Assembly: GCA_049517675.1 (NCBI GenBank)
Contig: JBEKRV010000001.1
Span: 104,884-168,883 of the forward strand
Length of the DNA stretch: 64,000 bases
Direction of reading: 5' to 3'
From: Bog-756 sp049517675
Lineage (GTDB): Bacteria; Actinomycetota; Acidimicrobiia; Acidimicrobiales; RAAP-2
Shown: positions 61,831 to 64,000 of the stretch, one piece after another
Position numbering within the stretch: position 1 is the stretch's first letter
Layout: each line of letters starts with the position of its first letter
The notes under the pieces: model-generated
The model's input: only the letters and a program-made list of their open reading frames with translations
What the model was told of the DNA's origin: nothing
Database searches by the model: none
Position numbers and translations under genes: made by a program

Positions 61831-62532
61831 TCAGGATGCGAGGGGCAGGACGAACCAGGCGATGACGACGAAGTGGAGGACGGCACCGACGATGGTGCAG
61901 GCGTGGAAGACCTCGTGGTAGCCGAATACCCCCGGCACCGGGTTCGGCTTCTTCAGCGCGTAGACGACGGCACCGGCCGAGTAGGCAATCCCTCCGGTCA
62001 GGAGGAGGACGAATCCGGTGAGCCCGAGTGCACGGTACAGCTCCGGCAGCACGGCGACGGCCACCCAACCCACCACGACGTACGGCAGGGCGATGACCCA
62101 CTTGGGTGCGTCGAGCCACACCTGGCGCAAGGTGATGCCGACGACCGCCCCAACCCACACGATGACCAGGACCGTGGTCCGGGCCCATCCGCTCAGGGCG
62201 ATGCCGGCGACCGCCGTGTAGGAGCCTGCGATGGCGATGAAGATCGTCGAGTGGTCGGCCCGGCGCATCCTCCGGCGCCCCACCGGACCCCACGTGCGTC
62301 GGTGGAAGAGAGCACTCACTCCGAACAGCAACGAGATCGCGCAGGCATAGACCAGGCAGATCAGCTTCGACGAGGTTGTCGGCGCCGCCCACACCAGTGC
62401 CGCCCCGGACACCAGCGACACGAAGAAGGCGACCTCGTGGAGGGCGCCGCGGAGGGTGGGCTTGACAGCTCCCTCGTGATCGTCGTCGTCCACGTCGACA
62501 TCGGCCGGGAGCGCCCCCGTGCCCTCGTTCAT
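61831..62532 (-). CDS. Hemolysin III family (PAQR-like) membrane protein
   Basis: 233 aa with seven membrane segments. Metal-site motifs of the HlyIII/PAQR fold are seen: SALFHRRTW near the first conserved His, RADHSTIFI in the middle, and HEVFHACTIVGAVLHF at the C-terminus. Bacterial members may act as Zn-dependent hydrolases of lipids or as stress receptors; true haemolysis is rarely shown. Start ATG at 62532 overlaps the stop of the upstream amidotransferase gene (ATGA). Confidence 0.9.
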   Translation of the reverse strand: MNEGTGALPADVDVDDDDHEGAVKPTLRGALHEVAFFVSLVSGAALVWAAPTTSSKLICLVYACAISLLFGVSALFHRRTWGPVGRRRMRRADHSTIFIAIAGSYTAVAGIALSGWARTTVLVIVWVGAVVGITLRQVWLDAPKWVIALPYVVVGWVAVAVLPELYRALGLTGFVLLLTGGIAYSAGAVVYALKKPNPVPGVFGYHEVFHACTIVGAVLHFVVIAWFVLPLAS

Positions 62533-63254
62533 CCCCGTCCCCGGGCCGCATCGAGGGCGACGTCCACGAAGCGCCGCAGGATGCGACGTCCCACGGTCTC
62601 GACCCTGACCACGGCCGCCGCCGGCAATCTGGCTCCGCCGGGGAGCAGCGGGCGCCACCCTTCCGCCAGAGGACCGTCGACCTCGACGTGGAACTGGAGG
62701 CCATACACATTCGTCCCGACCCGGAAGGCCTGGTTCGGGAAGCGCCGGGTTGCGGCCAGATGGACGGCCCCGTCCGGGAGGGAGAACGTGTCGCGGTGCC
62801 AGTGGACGCACGGAACCGAGGTACCCGAGAGCCCGTTGTACTCGGGACCGAACACCGGGTCCCGCCGTCCCTCGGCCGTGAGCTCGACGTCGCCGACGCC
62901 CACCTCGTCGCTGGCTCCGGCGGTTACACGGCCGCCGAGCGCCGCCGCCACCTGCTGGGCGCCCAGACAGATCCCGAGTACCGGCAGCCCTCCGGCCACC
63001 GCCGCACCGATCAGGTCCCGCTCGGCGGCGAGCCATGGGTGTGCGGGATCGTCATGGACACCCATCGGCCCACCCAGGACGACCACACCTCCCACGTCGC
63101 CCACGGCCGGGACCGCTTCGCCCTCGTCGAGCCGGATGCTCTCGACCTTCACGCCGACGTCGGCCAGCACTCGGGAGATCGTCCCGGGACCCTCGTAGGG
63201 GACGTGCTGGAGGATGGCCCATGGGCCGCCGTCCGGTCGGGGCGTCCGGGCCAC
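62529..63254 (-). CDS. Class I glutamine amidotransferase (GMP synthase-like)
   Basis: 241 aa. Catalytic Cys in GICLGAQQVAAALGG, His-Glu in GLQFHVEVDGP, and N-terminal WAILQHVPYEGPGTI as in GuaA-like stand-alone amidotransferases. Such proteins transfer ammonia from glutamine or act as gamma-glutamyl hydrolases; the acceptor is unknown. GTG start at 63254 overlaps the end of the IS630 transposase gene, so the native 5' end may have been altered by that insertion. Confidence 0.88.
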   Translation of the reverse strand: MARTPRPDGGPWAILQHVPYEGPGTISRVLADVGVKVESIRLDEGEAVPAVGDVGGVVVLGGPMGVHDDPAHPWLAAERDLIGAAVAGGLPVLGICLGAQQVAAALGGRVTAGASDEVGVGDVELTAEGRRDPVFGPEYNGLSGTSVPCVHWHRDTFSLPDGAVHLAATRRFPNQAFRVGTNVYGLQFHVEVDGPLAEGWRPLLPGGARLPAAAVVRVETVGRRILRRFVDVALDAARGRG

Positions 63255-64000
63255 TAGTGGTGCGTCGCGGATGTGACTGAAGCCAACGTCGCCCGGCCCC
63301 GCTTGACCTTGGCGATGATCTCGTCAACGGGCTTCTTCCAGACGAAGGGTGTGGGGTCGTCGTTCCAGTGCTCGGCCCAGAGTTCGATCGCTTCTTCGAG
63401 CTGAGCCACCGAAGTGAAGACGCCCTTCTTCAGGCGGCGCTTGGTGAGGATGGAGAACCACCCTTCGACCAGGTTCAGCCAGGACGACGAGGTGGGTGTG
63501 AAGTGCAGGTGCCACCGGGCCCGTTTGGGATGTTCCAGCCACGTGGTGATCGGCTCGGCCTTGTGGGCCGAGAGATTGTCGAGCACGACGTGGATGTCGA
63601 GGTCCTTGTCGACGTGGAGGTCGATCAGCTTGAAGAAGGCAAGCACGTCGGTGGCCTTGTGGGACTTCTTCGTGTCGTAGAGAACCTCGCCGGTCCCGAC
63701 GTTCATCGCTGCGAACAGGTCCGTGGTGCCGTGGCGCTTGTAGTCGTGGGTCATGGTCCCTGCTCGGCCGGCCTTCATGGGAAGTGATGGCTGGGTGCGG
63801 TCTAACGCCTGGACCTGGGTCTTCTCGTCGAAACTGAAGACCACCGCCCGCTCGGGGGGGTTGAGATAGAGCCCGACGACATCGACGAGCTTGGCCTCGA
63901 AGTCAGGATCGTTCGAGATCTTGAAGCCCTCTGTCCTCCAGGGCTTGAGGTTGTGATCCCGCCAGATGCGCGCCACGGTGTCCTTGCCCACGCCCATCTT
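63254..64000 (-). CDS. IS630-family transposase (5' end outside window)
   Basis: At least 247 residues of the C-terminal part. DDE catalytic residues are in FSFDEKTQVQA (first Asp), HVVLDNLSAHK (second Asp) and SWLNLVEGWFS (Glu), the IS630 pattern. The start of the DNA-binding domain (VGKDTVARIWRDHNLKPWR) lies at the right edge and the frame is still open there. Stop TAG at 63254 overlaps the start of the amidotransferase gene. Confidence 0.95.
   Translation of the reverse strand, partial: KMGVGKDTVARIWRDHNLKPWRTEGFKISNDPDFEAKLVDVVGLYLNPPERAVVFSFDEKTQVQALDRTQPSLPMKAGRAGTMTHDYKRHGTTDLFAAMNVGTGEVLYDTKKSHKATDVLAFFKLIDLHVDKDLDIHVVLDNLSAHKAEPITTWLEHPKRARWHLHFTPTSSSWLNLVEGWFSILTKRRLKKGVFTSVAQLEEAIELWAEHWNDDPTPFVWKKPVDEIIAKVKRGRATLASVTSATHH
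63255..64000. mobile_element. IS630-family insertion sequence, one end only
   Basis: The left end is probably at the TA dinucleotide of CTAGTGGTGCG (63255-63256), as IS630 elements target TA. The right end is outside the window, so inverted repeats cannot be checked. Confidence 0.7.

Overview
The window comes from a GC-rich bacterial chromosome. Dense GC-ending codon use, the gene order argS-lysA-hom-thrC-rho-rpmE-prfA-prmC-tsaC, frequent GTG starts and DUF2510/RDD-type small membrane proteins all point to an actinobacterium. An Acidimicrobiia-like lineage is possible, but that is inference.

Positions 1-17340 are ordinary chromosome, nearly all on the minus strand. They hold an acyl-CoA dehydrogenase (partial), two unknown proteins, a leuB-ilvE-cimA branched-chain amino acid cluster with a possible attenuator upstream of leuB, then argS, lysA, hom, thrC, rho, rpmE, prfA, prmC and tsaC. 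thrB, often found between thrC and rho, is absent. A tRNA-Arg(CCG) gene lies on the plus strand at 17265-17339.

Positions 17355-36227 (18.9 kb) are the centre of interest: a complete casposon-like element inserted exactly at the 3' end of tRNA-Arg. It is bounded by terminal inverted repeats (19 bp perfect, extending imperfectly to 43 bp) and flanked by a 17-18 bp direct repeat of the target. It encodes a Cas1 with all catalytic residues and a C-terminal zinc finger plus HTH tail. No CRISPR array or other cas gene is present. It also encodes a highly diverged B-family DNA polymerase with a separate, apparently degenerate exonuclease-like protein, an HNH-like protein, a P-loop ATPase with winged helix, a ParB-like protein and a Mom-like protein. 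Seven plus-strand genes are joined by 4-nt start/stop overlaps. Three minus-strand genes (MerR-like protein, Cas1, NB-ARC/TPR protein) form a divergent operon. Defence-type cargo fills the rest: the NB-ARC/TPR protein, a type ISP/IIG-like restriction-modification enzyme, and an AT-richer AAA ATPase + DUF4276 pair. A tRNA-like sequence overlaps the start of the mom-like gene.

Positions 36245-64000 are chromosome again: a frameshifted AbiEi-like pseudogene, a DUF2786 protein, a 47-residue basic protein, a secreted esterase-like hydrolase, cupin and GNAT proteins, an EAL (degenerate GGDEF) signalling protein next to a PAS-LuxR regulator, cell-surface polysaccharide-type membrane proteins (one an O-antigen-ligase-like/GH43 fusion), an AlkB-like oxygenase, an RDD protein with a nonapeptide-repeat partner, a peroxiredoxin, an ABC exporter, aconitase, a HAD phosphatase, an isocitrate/isopropylmalate-type dehydrogenase, a hemolysin-III protein and a glutamine amidotransferase. 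The window ends inside an IS630-family insertion sequence.
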